From the NCBI GenBank assembly GCA_964556005.1, contig CAZKUR010000032.1:1-43016 (forward strand): DNA of 43,016 nt. Direction: 5' to 3'. The position numbers and the translations under genes were made by a program. Numbering within the stretch: position 1 is the first letter of the stretch; each line of letters begins with the position of its first letter. Positions 18,309-26,766 of the stretch are shown piece after piece. Source of the stretch: CAZKUR01 sp964556005. Its GTDB lineage: Bacteria > Bacteroidota > Ignavibacteria > Ignavibacteriales > Ignavibacteriaceae. Below the pieces are notes generated by a model that worked only from the letters and a program-made list of their open reading frames with translations, was not told the DNA's origin and ran no database searches.

Positions 18309-20324
18309 ATGAATAAATTCGATCTAACCTCAAAATATAAACCGACCGGCGATCAACCGCTGGCAATTGAAGAGCTCGTTAAAGGCTTAAATGCCGGCGA
18401 AAAATTTCAAACTCTACTGGGTGTGACAGGAAGCGGGAAGACATTTACAATTTCAAACGTAATTGCACAGGTAAATAAACCAACCTTAATCATTTCACAC
18501 AATAAAACTCTTGCCGCACAGCTTTATTCGGAATTTAAAGGATTCTTTCCAAAAAATTCCGTTGAGTTTTTCATCAGCTATTACGATTACTACCAGCCCG
18601 AAGCTTATGTGGTTTCCAGCGATCTTTACATCGAAAAAGATTTCTCTATTAATGAGGAAATTGATCGTCTTCGCTTAAAAGCAACCACAGCCTTAATAGA
18701 AGGTAGAAATGATGTTATCGTTGTTGCAAGCGTAAGCTGCATATACGGAATCGGCGCGCCGCAAGAATATGCAGCGCAGATTATTTTTCTGAAAAAAGGA
18801 CAAAAGATCGAACGGAAAAAACTTTTAAGAGAACTAATCGATATTCATTATGTAAGAAACGATCATGATTTTAGTCGTGGGACTTTTAGAGCGAGGGGAG
18901 ATGTTGTCGAAATAATTCCTGCATATCAATACGATGAAGCAATCAGGATAGAATTTTGGGATAACGAAATTGAAAGACTGTCGGTAATCGATTCCGTTAC
19001 CGGCAATGTTTTAAATGAAATTGATTCCACTCCTATTTATCCTGCTAAATATTTTGTTACGAACAAAGATCAAGTTCAAAGAGCTATACACAGTATCGAC
19101 CTGGAACTGGAAGACAGGCTGAAATATTTCCGTTCCGAAGAAAAATACCTCGAAGCTCAGCGGCTTGAGCAGCGAACAAAATTCGACATTGAAATGATAA
19201 AAGAAATCGGTTATTGTTCCGGGATTGAAAACTATTCAAGGCATATGGACGGAAGAGAACCCGGAACGCGTCCTTATAATTTAATGGACTATTTTCCGAA
19301 AGACTTTCTTATAATCGTAGACGAATCTCATGTATCCATACCTCAGCTAAGAGCAATGTACAACGGCGATCGCAAAAGGAAGGAAACATTAGTGGAATAT
19401 GGTTTTAGACTTCCTTCTGCGCTTGATAACCGGCCGATGAAATTCGAGGAATTTGAAAATATGCTGAACCAGGTAATTTTTGTCAGCGCTACTCCGGCGG
19501 ATTACGAACTGGCAAAAAGCAAAGGAGTTGTTGTTGAACAAATTATACGTCCCACCGGACTTCTCGATCCGGAAATTGAAGTTCGCCCGATAAAAGGACA
19601 AATCGATGATCTTGTTGCTGAAATTAGAAAACGGGCAGTGCTGAAAGAAAGAGTGCTTGTTACAACATTAACAAAAAAAATGGCGGAAGATTTATCCGAT
19701 TACCTGGATAAAATAAATGTTCGTGTTAGATATATTCACAGCGAGGTAGATGCATTGGAAAGAGTTGAAATTTTGCGCGACCTGCGATTAGGTGAATTCG
19801 ATGTTTTGGTAGGAGTAAACTTATTAAGGGAAGGATTGGATCTTCCTGAAGTTTCTCTCGTTGCCATTTTAGACGCCGATAAAGAAGGCTTTTTAAGAAG
19901 CGAACGCTCTTTAATGCAGACTGCCGGCAGAACAGCAAGAAACGTAAACGGAAAAGTAATTATGTATGCGGATATTATAACCGATTCGATGAGAAAAACT
20001 ATAAACGAAACAAACAGGCGAAGAGTGCTGCAAACTGAATACAACAAAGAAAACGGTATCGAGCCGAAAACGATTTACAAAAGCATGGAAGATATCATGT
20101 CTTCTACATCGATTGCGGATGTCAGAAGAAAAGATGAAAAAGAATCCCCGTTCGGATTTTCAAAAGTTGCCGAACCAATTTTAAAATATATGGACAAAGA
20201 TCAAAAAGAAGACTTGATCGAACAGCTCACCGAGCAAATGCATCAAGCAGCGAAAGACCTTGAGTTTGAAAGAGCGGCTTCTTTGAGAGATGAGATTTTG
20301 CGGTTGAAGAAGATGGTAGGATAG
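18309..20324 (+). CDS. uvrB: Excinuclease ABC subunit B
   Basis: UvrB is the damage-verifying helicase-like subunit of nucleotide excision repair. The 671-residue length is standard. Walker A GVTGSGKT sits at 38-45, and the beta-hairpin region that clamps DNA is intact (SYYDYYQPEAYVV). The Walker B region has DESHV, and the C-terminal helicase motifs include LREGLDLPEVSL and QTAGRTARN. The UVR motif that recruits UvrC is at the very end (DLEFERAASLRDEI). The ATG lies after an A-rich leader without a strong ribosome site. It is a single gene; uvrA and uvrC are not here. Confidence 0.97.
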   Translation: MNKFDLTSKYKPTGDQPLAIEELVKGLNAGEKFQTLLGVTGSGKTFTISNVIAQVNKPTLIISHNKTLAAQLYSEFKGFFPKNSVEFFISYYDYYQPEAYVVSSDLYIEKDFSINEEIDRLRLKATTALIEGRNDVIVVASVSCIYGIGAPQEYAAQIIFLKKGQKIERKKLLRELIDIHYVRNDHDFSRGTFRARGDVVEIIPAYQYDEAIRIEFWDNEIERLSVIDSVTGNVLNEIDSTPIYPAKYFVTNKDQVQRAIHSIDLELEDRLKYFRSEEKYLEAQRLEQRTKFDIEMIKEIGYCSGIENYSRHMDGREPGTRPYNLMDYFPKDFLIIVDESHVSIPQLRAMYNGDRKRKETLVEYGFRLPSALDNRPMKFEEFENMLNQVIFVSATPADYELAKSKGVVVEQIIRPTGLLDPEIEVRPIKGQIDDLVAEIRKRAVLKERVLVTTLTKKMAEDLSDYLDKINVRVRYIHSEVDALERVEILRDLRLGEFDVLVGVNLLREGLDLPEVSLVAILDADKEGFLRSERSLMQTAGRTARNVNGKVIMYADIITDSMRKTINETNRRRVLQTEYNKENGIEPKTIYKSMEDIMSSTSIADVRRKDEKESPFGFSKVAEPILKYMDKDQKEDLIEQLTEQMHQAAKDLEFERAASLRDEILRLKKMVG

Positions 20325-20347
20325 GCGTTAATAGGTAGTCTTCAGTT

Positions 20348-20381
20348 AGCAATAAGCAAAAAATAGTTTTTTATTGCTTTT
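20348..20381 (+). terminator. AT-rich hairpin after uvrB
   Basis: AGCAATAA (20348-20355) and TTATTGCT (20371-20378) are inverted, with A6/T6 pairing inside and TTTT close behind, 24 bases after the uvrB stop. The low GC of the stem makes it a weak terminator candidate. Confidence 0.35.
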
Positions 20382-20405
20382 GAAAAAGATTTGCTGTTAA
20401 GATTT

Positions 20406-20624
20406 CTATTCTTTCAGCTTTTTATTAATCAACTTATCAATTGTTGCAATAAATTTTTTCATCTCAGATAGATATACTTCAACTTCGGATTTCGTGACAG
20501 TAGAATAATCCTGATAATCAAGCGCTGTTCTTCTTTCAAAGGAATCATTCAATATTTTACCTTCTTCTCTGTTTACAATATTTGTCTTTAAATACTCTTT
20601 ATATTTATCAAAAACAGGTTTCAT
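20406..20624 (-). pseudogene. Truncated HEPN-domain protein
   Basis: The 72-residue frame matches only the C-terminal half of the ~125-residue HEPN domain found beside MNT nucleotidyltransferases. NDSFERRTALDYQDY and the following Glu/Val-rich helix correspond to the typical LFxxRxxxDYxDF region. The first helices, roughly 60 residues, are missing. The ATG overlaps the stop of the MNT remnant (ATGA), so the present start is probably created by a deletion that joined MNT to the middle of HEPN. In intact pairs HEPN acts as RNase toxin and MNT as antitoxin. This copy should be inert. Confidence 0.65.
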
Positions 20625-20946
20625 ATAAATATACCGTTTTCGATAACGTTTTTGAAAAAAGGAAGATATTTAAATTTATCAATGAATTCGTAATTGCTGA
20701 ATATTTTCGGATCAAACACTATGTCGTTATCAATCCCGATTTCATAAATAACATTCTTAATAACTCTTTGTTTCTTCCAATCAATTTCTTTCTAAGTTAT
20801 TACTAGAACATCAAAATCACTTTCATAATTTTTTATATTATCCGCGAACCGTAACAATAAATTCCTTCAATAAGTTCACCAAATTTGTTTTTAAGAATTT
20901 CTTTTAATTTTAATATCAACTGCTTATTTTTTTTACTAATCGGCAC
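20621..20946 (-). pseudogene. Decayed MNT-type minimal nucleotidyltransferase
   Basis: From a GTG at 20946 the minus strand reads KKNKQLILKLKEILKNKFGE and IEGIYCYGSR, the start of the MNT fold. The frame is then lost by a small deletion. In the next frame it continues ADNIKNYESDFDVLVIT, giving the diagnostic GS...SDFD metal-binding motif. A TAG follows, then KEIDWKKQRVIKNVIYEIGI and on to the stop at 20621. One frameshift plus one amber stop make it non-functional as read. It forms a unit with the HEPN remnant, overlapping it by 4 bases. Confidence 0.75.
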
Positions 20947-21054
20947 TTAAAAAACCACTTTAATGATAAATTAACATTGATGAAATCAAAAAAATTTGAG
21001 ATAAAATAAGTTATCTATTAGTAATTTGTACTTTGTTTTAGCTGCAAATTAAAT

Positions 21055-21073
21055 AAGCCGCGAATGCGCGAAT
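21055..21073 (+). repeat. Repeat copy 1 beside GxxExxY gene
   Basis: AAGCCGCGAATGCGCGAAT lies 54 bases upstream of the GxxExxY start. It matches copy 3 (21573-21591) at 17 of 19 positions and is related in inverse to copy 2 (21546-21563). Confidence 0.6.
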
Positions 21074-21126
21074 ATTATTAACGCATTAGCAGCACATATT
21101 TTCATCAACAAATAAGGGAGACAATA

Positions 21127-21528
21127 ATGAGCGATTTAATCTACAAAGAAGAATGCTACCAAATTATTGGAAAATGTTTTGAAGTTCACAATAACCTTGG
21201 CCCCGGATTTCTCGAAATCGTTTACAAAGATGCTCTTGAATATGAATTTAAGAAAACCAACATTCCTTATGAAAGAGAAAAAGAATATCATGTCAATTAT
21301 AAAGAGATAGTATTACCGCATAAATTTTATGCGGATTTTGTTGTTTATGATAAAATAATTTTAGAAGTAAAAGCTGTTTCCGGCATTGCCGATGAATTTA
21401 TTGCACTTGCAATTAATTATCTTACAGTATCAAAAAATAAATTAGCGCTAATTGTTAATTTTGGAGAATTAAAATTAAACTACAAACGAATAGTGCTTGA
21501 TAAAAAAATGAAAGAATGGAGTAAATAG
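21127..21528 (+). CDS. GxxExxY family protein (PD-(D/E)XK-like)
   Basis: The 133-residue protein has the family signature G27-x-x-E30-x-x-Y33 within LGPGFLEIVYKDAL. Later it has FYADFVVYDKIILEVKAV, which supplies the Asp and the Glu-x-Lys of a PD-(D/E)XK-type nuclease core. The length is normal for the family and the frame is intact. An AAGGGAG ribosome site precedes the ATG by 7 bases. These genes are scattered, often solitary, in genomes of this phylum. No function has been firmly shown and nuclease activity is inferred from fold. It is bracketed by three copies of a short repeat, which suggests insertion as a unit. Confidence 0.88.
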   Translation: MSDLIYKEECYQIIGKCFEVHNNLGPGFLEIVYKDALEYEFKKTNIPYEREKEYHVNYKEIVLPHKFYADFVVYDKIILEVKAVSGIADEFIALAINYLTVSKNKLALIVNFGELKLNYKRIVLDKKMKEWSK

Positions 21529-21545
21529 CCATTTATTAGAAATAG

Positions 21546-21563
21546 TATTAGCGAATTCGCGGC
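21546..21563 (-). repeat. Repeat copy 2 beside GxxExxY gene, inverted
   Basis: Read on the minus strand, GCCGCGAATTCGCTAATA matches copy 1 (GCCGCGAATGCGCGAATA) at 16 of 18 positions. It begins 18 bases after the GxxExxY stop. Confidence 0.55.
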
Positions 21564-21572
21564 AAAATTAAA

Positions 21573-21591
21573 AAGCCGCTAATGCCCGAAT
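21573..21591 (+). repeat. Repeat copy 3 beside GxxExxY gene, direct
   Basis: AAGCCGCTAATGCCCGAAT has two mismatches to copy 1 and the same orientation. Together with copy 2 it forms an imperfect hairpin at the 3-prime side of the GxxExxY gene. Confidence 0.6.
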
Positions 21592-21783
21592 AGTTCAAGT
21601 TAATGAAACATAATAAAATGTTTTAACCTTATGAATAAATACCTAAATAATTGGGTAATCAAGAGATTGTGAAATTTTCCTTGTTAATTGATAATTTTTA
21701 ATACAACTATTGTAGTAAAATATATTGAGTTAAATCGAGGGAAATTTATCTTTGTGAAGATGATGAATTTTGAGTTGAATTAG

Positions 21784-22449
21784 TTATCTACCACAAAACT
21801 CTTTTGCCGCCGTTTTCGAAAACCTAATTATCTCCCCACTTTCATTTTCAATAACTGCAGCAAGATATATGGTTTTGCTTTTATATAGTTGTGAAAGCCG
21901 TTTCTCCACTCCATCATATTTAAAAATAAACAACGGCCAATCTGGTTCTAAGTTGTTGATGGATTTTAATTCAAAATAGTCGGTTCCGTTTTGTACCGGT
22001 TGGTAAAAACATACGATCAGTTTTAGAATTAACCGTTTCTCATTATCATGTAACGTAAACCCCCCAAGTTCAGCTTCAATTCTATCTTGATATGATTTTA
22101 TATCAACAACCGGTAAATCAAATCCTCCGGGAGTAATGACATTTTGTACTGACGGACGTTCTGCATCGCAAAGCTTAAAATTAACCTGGCAGATTTTATT
22201 ATATGCATTTGTTGCCGGGGCTTTTTCTTTATCCCAGACTCTGTACAAGATGCCGGTTTCTTTTATGCATTTAGCAAACTTGCCGTTGACTCTAAATTTA
22301 TTCCTCTTATCTATTTCATAAGGTTTTTGACTTGGAGTATATTTGCCCGGCATTGAAGCTAAATAGGGTTTACCGTTCCTGACTTTAGCCACCATTCCGC
22401 CCATTTTTCCTCTTACCATTCCAAGTACATTCTTTTCAAACTTTGCCAT
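21784..22449 (-). CDS. Conserved hypothetical protein, DUF6266-like N-terminus
   Basis: The 221-residue protein starts MAKFEKNVLGMVRGKMGGMV, then has a Gly-, Lys- and Arg-rich segment with ASMPGKYTPSQ. This resembles the start of Bacteroidota DUF6266-type proteins, which look structural or phage-derived. The C-terminal half is beta-rich (for example TIYLAAVIENESGEIIRFS). No signal peptide, membrane helix or catalytic motif is visible. It sits alone between the GxxExxY gene and hemB. The family resemblance is from memory and weak. Confidence 0.6.
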   Translation of the reverse strand: MAKFEKNVLGMVRGKMGGMVAKVRNGKPYLASMPGKYTPSQKPYEIDKRNKFRVNGKFAKCIKETGILYRVWDKEKAPATNAYNKICQVNFKLCDAERPSVQNVITPGGFDLPVVDIKSYQDRIEAELGGFTLHDNEKRLILKLIVCFYQPVQNGTDYFELKSINNLEPDWPLFIFKYDGVEKRLSQLYKSKTIYLAAVIENESGEIIRFSKTAAKEFCGR

Positions 22450-22664
22450 TATTCCGTTTTTTGACTGCTAATATACTAATTATATTGTATATGTAACAGC
22501 CTTCTAACGGCCTTTAAATGACCCATAATTTATCTTTAAATTGTATTGGATAATCAGAAAATACTACTATTGCTTCAATAATCGGGTTCCAGCATAATAC
22601 AAGTTTAGAACCAGATTTTAAAAAATTATAGTCAAATTGAAATTTTTGAATTTTTAATTTTGAC

Positions 22665-23651
22665 TTACCTTCTGTTTTTATCCAGCCACCTTGCCGCATC
22701 TTTGGCAAAATAAGTTAAAAACATATCTGCACCTGCACGCTTAATTGAAGTTAGCGATTCGATCATAACGCGTTCTTCATCAATCCAGCCGTTTAAACCT
22801 GCAGCTTTTATCATTGCGTACTCGCCGCTCACTTGATAGGCGGAAGTCGGCATTCCGAATTTATCTTTAACACGCCTGATAATATCGAGGTATGGTCCTG
22901 CAGGTTTTACCATAATTATATCTGCACCTTCTTCGATATCCGTTTCGACTTCCCGCAAAGCTTCAAGTACATTTGCAATATCCATCTGATGTGATCTTCT
23001 ATCGCCGAAAGCCGGAGTCGACTCTGCCGCATCCCTGAAAGGTCCGTAATAACCCGATGAATATTTTGCGGCGTAGCTCATAATCGGAATTTTCTGAAAC
23101 CCGTTATCGTCAAAAATTTCACGTATTGCTTTTACCCTACCGTCCATCATATCAGACGGTGCAACCATATCGGCACCGGCTTGAACGTGTGTTAATGATT
23201 CTTTTGCAAGCAATTCTATTGTTTCATCATTCAGGATTTCTTCTCCTTTTAATAAACCGCAATGCCCGTGAGATGTATATTCGCACATGCATACATCGGT
23301 AATTACAAGCAGGTTGTCCACTTCCTTTTTTATCTTTCTTATTGCCCGCTGTATGATTCCCTGCGGATCGTATGCTTCCGAGCCTTTTTCATCTTTATGT
23401 TCGGGAATACCGAAGAGAATTACTGCGGGTATACCAAGATCCCTGACTTCTTTGCACTCTTCAACTACTGTATCAATCGACATCTGGTAAACTCCCGGCA
23501 TCGATTTAACTTCTTTTTTTACTTTGTTTCCGGGAACGACAAACAACGGATAAATAAAATCATTCTTTGATAGTTCCGTTTCTCTTACCATATCCCTGAT
23601 GAGAGAATTATATCTTAACCGTCTTAATCTTTTAACCGGATAGTCTGCCAT
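22665..23651 (-). CDS. hemB: Porphobilinogen synthase (delta-aminolevulinate dehydratase)
   Basis: HemB joins two 5-aminolevulinate molecules to porphobilinogen, the second common step of tetrapyrrole synthesis. The 328-residue length is normal. The Schiff-base Lys are Lys196 (in SYAAKYSSGYYGPFRDAAES) and Lys249 (MVKPAGPYLDI). A Cys-type zinc site is present: Cys121, Cys123 and Cys131 in DVCMCEYTSHGHCG, so this is a zinc-dependent form. It is the third heme gene in the minus-strand group after hemH and the oxidase. It is separated from the oxidase by a broken four-helix gene. Confidence 0.97.
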   Translation of the reverse strand: MADYPVKRLRRLRYNSLIRDMVRETELSKNDFIYPLFVVPGNKVKKEVKSMPGVYQMSIDTVVEECKEVRDLGIPAVILFGIPEHKDEKGSEAYDPQGIIQRAIRKIKKEVDNLLVITDVCMCEYTSHGHCGLLKGEEILNDETIELLAKESLTHVQAGADMVAPSDMMDGRVKAIREIFDDNGFQKIPIMSYAAKYSSGYYGPFRDAAESTPAFGDRRSHQMDIANVLEALREVETDIEEGADIIMVKPAGPYLDIIRRVKDKFGMPTSAYQVSGEYAMIKAAGLNGWIDEERVMIESLTSIKRAGADMFLTYFAKDAARWLDKNRR

Positions 23652-23701
23652 AATATTACTCCGTAATAATTTACAATTTATAATTAAAAATTAACAATTT
23701 T

Positions 23702-24067
23702 TTAATCAGCTTTTACATTAACGTTTTTAATGATAGATGTAAAAAGCTTAATAATTTCTACACAATCATCTAACATACTCTGATATTCTTTTTTGAGTAA
23801 GATCTCTGTATCGAAAAACAATTTAATCTAAAATTCAGTTTCATAAGCCTCTTTTAAACTAATCCTTAACTTATTTCTGAAATCAGCTTTACTTGCCGCC
23901 GCTTGAGATTCTGCAATATTAGCACCGATTGAAGTTCCGGCTCGTGAAAGTTGATTATATAGAGATTTTAACTCTTTATCTTTTTTAATTAAATACTTAT
24001 AGCAATTTACAATTCGAACAGAAAATTTAAAACTCTTTTCAACGACCGGATTATTTAATTTCTTCAT
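23702..24067 (-). pseudogene. Four-helix-bundle (23S rRNA intervening-sequence) protein with an internal amber stop
   Basis: The frame opens with MKKLNNPVVEKSFKFSVRIV and the family's hallmark LSRAGTSIGANIAESQAAAS, then LKEAYETEF and a TAG at 23828-23830. The same frame continues for 41 more residues (IKLFFDTEILLKKEYQSMLD and on) to a TAA at 23702, for a total of 121 codons, the normal family length. Homologues usually carry Trp right after ETEF/Y, so a single TGG to TAG change explains the break. The family was named from inserts in 23S rRNA genes but is now seen as stand-alone cassettes. This copy lies between two heme genes. A 79-residue truncated product could still be made. Confidence 0.8.
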
Positions 24068-24093
24068 TTTATCTCTTCTGATATTTTTAATTG

Positions 24094-25458
24094 TTAATTT
24101 GAAATTGCTTTAGCTACTTCATCTCCATTCTTAATACAATCTCCGATCGAAATTCCGCCGCGGTAGTTTCCGCTTAATATTATCCCGGGATTCTTTTTCT
24201 CGAATTCATCGAAATAATTTTCATGTTCGATGTAGCCGATATTGTACTGTGGAATTGCATTCTGCCAGAACTTATACGAATGATAAACCGGTTTTTTATT
24301 TATATGCATCGTTGCTTCAAATTCACTTCGCACTTTCTCAACAAGTGACTTAATATCCGTTTTCAAAGCTTTGGGGTTTCGTGACCCGCCGATGAAAAGC
24401 GTAAATGACGCTTTACCTTCAGGCGCCCGGTTTGGAAAAATAACCGAACTCCAGATTGCGCCTAAATAAGATTTCTTTTCTTTTGATGGAATTAAATATC
24501 CGAATCCGTCAAGAGGCTGGCCAATATCTTTTTTATCGTAACCAAGATATAAAACCAAAACCGGCGGGTAATAAATTTTATTCAAATGTTCCGCCAACGT
24601 TGCATCCCAATCCTTAAATAATCCGGCAGCAACATAAGCAGGAAGAGTTGAAATTAAAACATCCGTAATTAATGAATATTGTTTTTCATTCGTTGTAAAA
24701 TTTACTTTATACTGTTCGCCGCTATTTTCAATAGAGTTTACTTCACTTGAAAGAAAAACTTTTGCACCTAATTTCTCAGCAATGGTTTTGGGCAGTACTT
24801 GCATTCCGTCTTTAAATGAAAACATTTTTGCGCTCTGCTTGGATTTTTCAGAGCTTCTTTTTCTTTCTCTTATGCTTCTAATCGTGCCGACTATAAGACC
24901 TCCGTATTTTTCTTCCAATGCATAAAGCTTGGGGAAAGCAGATTTTACACTCAGCTCTTCCGGGTTTCCCGCATAAACGCCTGCAACAAAAGGATTGATT
25001 GCATAATCCAAAAACTCCTGACCCAATCTTCGTTTTACGAATTCCGCAACACTCTGGTAATAACCATCTTTTGACTTCCCGATAAATGGTTCGGCCATTA
25101 ACCTTAACTTTGCTGGGATTGAAAACAAGTTTGTCTTTAAAAATGCAGGCGGCGACATCGGCAATGCATGAAGCTTTCCGTTTTTTAAAATATATCTCTT
25201 ATTTCCTAATTTATCAGCATAAACAAATTGATCTTTTAAATCTAGATCGTTTACGATTTCGGAAATGACCGGTGAAGTTTCCAATCCGCTGTTTGGACCG
25301 CGGTCAAATATATATCCCTTATCATTGATGGATTCAATAGATCCGCCGACTTCATTTTTCTTTTCAATTACAGTAACGTCAAATCCTTTTTTGAAAAGTA
25401 AAAACGCCGTTGTTAAACCGGAAATGCCGGCGCCCAGTATTATGATTTTTTTTGTCAT
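24094..25458 (-). CDS. hemG: Protoporphyrinogen/coproporphyrinogen oxidase, FAD-dependent
   Basis: This flavoprotein oxidises protoporphyrinogen IX (or coproporphyrinogen III) in late heme synthesis. The N-terminal Rossmann motif GAGISGLTTAFLL is followed by an acidic strand end (VIEKKNEVGG), the YIFDRGPNSG segment and the late SGNYRGGISIGDCIKNG block typical of HemY-type enzymes. The 454-residue length is normal. HemY and the coproporphyrin-pathway CgoX cannot be separated by motif here; the symbol is the commonly assigned one. It lies 88 bases downstream of hemH on the same strand. The next gene downstream is the four-helix remnant, then hemB. Confidence 0.92.
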   Translation of the reverse strand: MTKKIIILGAGISGLTTAFLLFKKGFDVTVIEKKNEVGGSIESINDKGYIFDRGPNSGLETSPVISEIVNDLDLKDQFVYADKLGNKRYILKNGKLHALPMSPPAFLKTNLFSIPAKLRLMAEPFIGKSKDGYYQSVAEFVKRRLGQEFLDYAINPFVAGVYAGNPEELSVKSAFPKLYALEEKYGGLIVGTIRSIRERKRSSEKSKQSAKMFSFKDGMQVLPKTIAEKLGAKVFLSSEVNSIENSGEQYKVNFTTNEKQYSLITDVLISTLPAYVAAGLFKDWDATLAEHLNKIYYPPVLVLYLGYDKKDIGQPLDGFGYLIPSKEKKSYLGAIWSSVIFPNRAPEGKASFTLFIGGSRNPKALKTDIKSLVEKVRSEFEATMHINKKPVYHSYKFWQNAIPQYNIGYIEHENYFDEFEKKNPGIILSGNYRGGISIGDCIKNGDEVAKAISN

Positions 25459-25546
25459 ATTATATTAAATTCAAAATATTAAAAAAAAGAAAACATAAAC
25501 TTCATAAAAGATTAAATAACAATTTAACAGTTTAACAATTAATCAA

Positions 25547-26509
25547 TTAAACAATATATTTTAATTTTTCTTTTGCCAAATCGTACAAGGCATCAACAAA
25601 TAATTCCGAATCATTCAGCCCTGTCATAACAACATAATTTTTTATTCCGGCTTCATCGGCAACATGTTTGTATTCGATGCCAAGTTCATATAAAGTTTCG
25701 ATATGATCGGAAACAAAGCTGATCGGGATAATCAGTAAATATTTTTTATTCATCCCGGCTAATTCTTTTATTTTATCCGGTGTTGCAGGTTCAAGCCATT
25801 TAGCCGGGCCGACTTTACTCTGAAAACATAAATGATGCTCATGTGAGTTTTTCCTGAGCTTCATTACTTCATCGATTGTAATTTTAATTTGTCTGCTGTA
25901 AGGATCGCCTTTCTTCAAATAGCTAACCGGGGTACCGTGAGCGCTGAAAACAAGCTGTACCTCTTTTCTAATTTCTTCCGGGAACTTTAAAAGCGATTCT
26001 TTAATCCTTTGATTTATTGCCGCAATATATTTCGGGTGATCGTAATATTCATTTACATAAACAGATTTCGATTCGTCTCCTTTATAAATTCGTTTCCATT
26101 CGTTGAAAGATGAGCCGGTAGTTGAAATTGAATAATGAGGATAAAGAGGAAGCATAACAACTTTGGAATAATTACCATTATCAACTTTCGGTGCTGTTTC
26201 CTGCGTTAAAGGTTTCCAGTATCTCATCGCAATAAAAACATCGCATTCAATTCCGTCATTTCGTAATTTATCTTCAAGCATTTTTCTCTGCTTTTCCGTC
26301 CACATACCGATTGGAGATTTGCCTCCGATTAGTTCATACTCCTTCTGGATTTTGGGAGCTCTTTTGGTAGAGACGAACTTTGCAAGCTGCTTTTGAAAAG
26401 GCAGCTTAAAAATATCCGGGTCGTTAAAAAGATTTTCGAGAAACGGCTGTACTGCATCAAGTGAATCGGGTCCGCCTAAATTAAATAGTACAACTGCTGT
26501 TTTGCTCAT
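25547..26509 (-). CDS. hemH: Ferrochelatase
   Basis: HemH inserts Fe(II) into the porphyrin (or coproporphyrin) ring. The 320-residue protein starts TAVVLFNLGGPDSLDAVQPF, the family's characteristic opening. It has the catalytic His191 in FSAHGTPVSYLKKGDPY and the conserved late Glu region SDHIETLYELGIEY. No Cys cluster for an iron-sulfur centre is seen at the C-terminus. It heads the minus-strand heme group (hemH, oxidase, four-helix remnant, hemB), whose promoter should lie in the 257-base gap shared with the divergent glycosyltransferase. Confidence 0.96.
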   Translation of the reverse strand: MSKTAVVLFNLGGPDSLDAVQPFLENLFNDPDIFKLPFQKQLAKFVSTKRAPKIQKEYELIGGKSPIGMWTEKQRKMLEDKLRNDGIECDVFIAMRYWKPLTQETAPKVDNGNYSKVVMLPLYPHYSISTTGSSFNEWKRIYKGDESKSVYVNEYYDHPKYIAAINQRIKESLLKFPEEIRKEVQLVFSAHGTPVSYLKKGDPYSRQIKITIDEVMKLRKNSHEHHLCFQSKVGPAKWLEPATPDKIKELAGMNKKYLLIIPISFVSDHIETLYELGIEYKHVADEAGIKNYVVMTGLNDSELFVDALYDLAKEKLKYIV

Positions 26510-26766
26510 TCCTTACCGTGCTGTTATTTATTGAATAGCAAATTTATTAAAATACAGGTAACTTTTTTAGTCAGAAAATTTAATTTGTGCGATAGATAAG
26601 CGTATATAGCTAATGCAATATTTACCTAAAATTCTATTATATATTTAAAAATTCTAATTCAATTTCCCGCTTCATATTTCTTCCAAATAAGATTAAATTA
26701 CTGTAAACTAATTATTTAATTATAAACACTATACTGAGTATTAAAAGAATCTTTAGTGAAAAGCAA

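Noticed and set aside
20582..20806. 74-codon plus-strand frame opposite the MNT remnant
   Set aside because: It is the shadow of the nucleotidyltransferase remnant on the minus strand, where the SDFD motif and neighbouring family residues lie.
22514..22708. 64-codon minus-strand frame overlapping the end of hemB
   Set aside because: It uses another frame of the hemB 3-prime end, has no family resemblance and no ribosome site.
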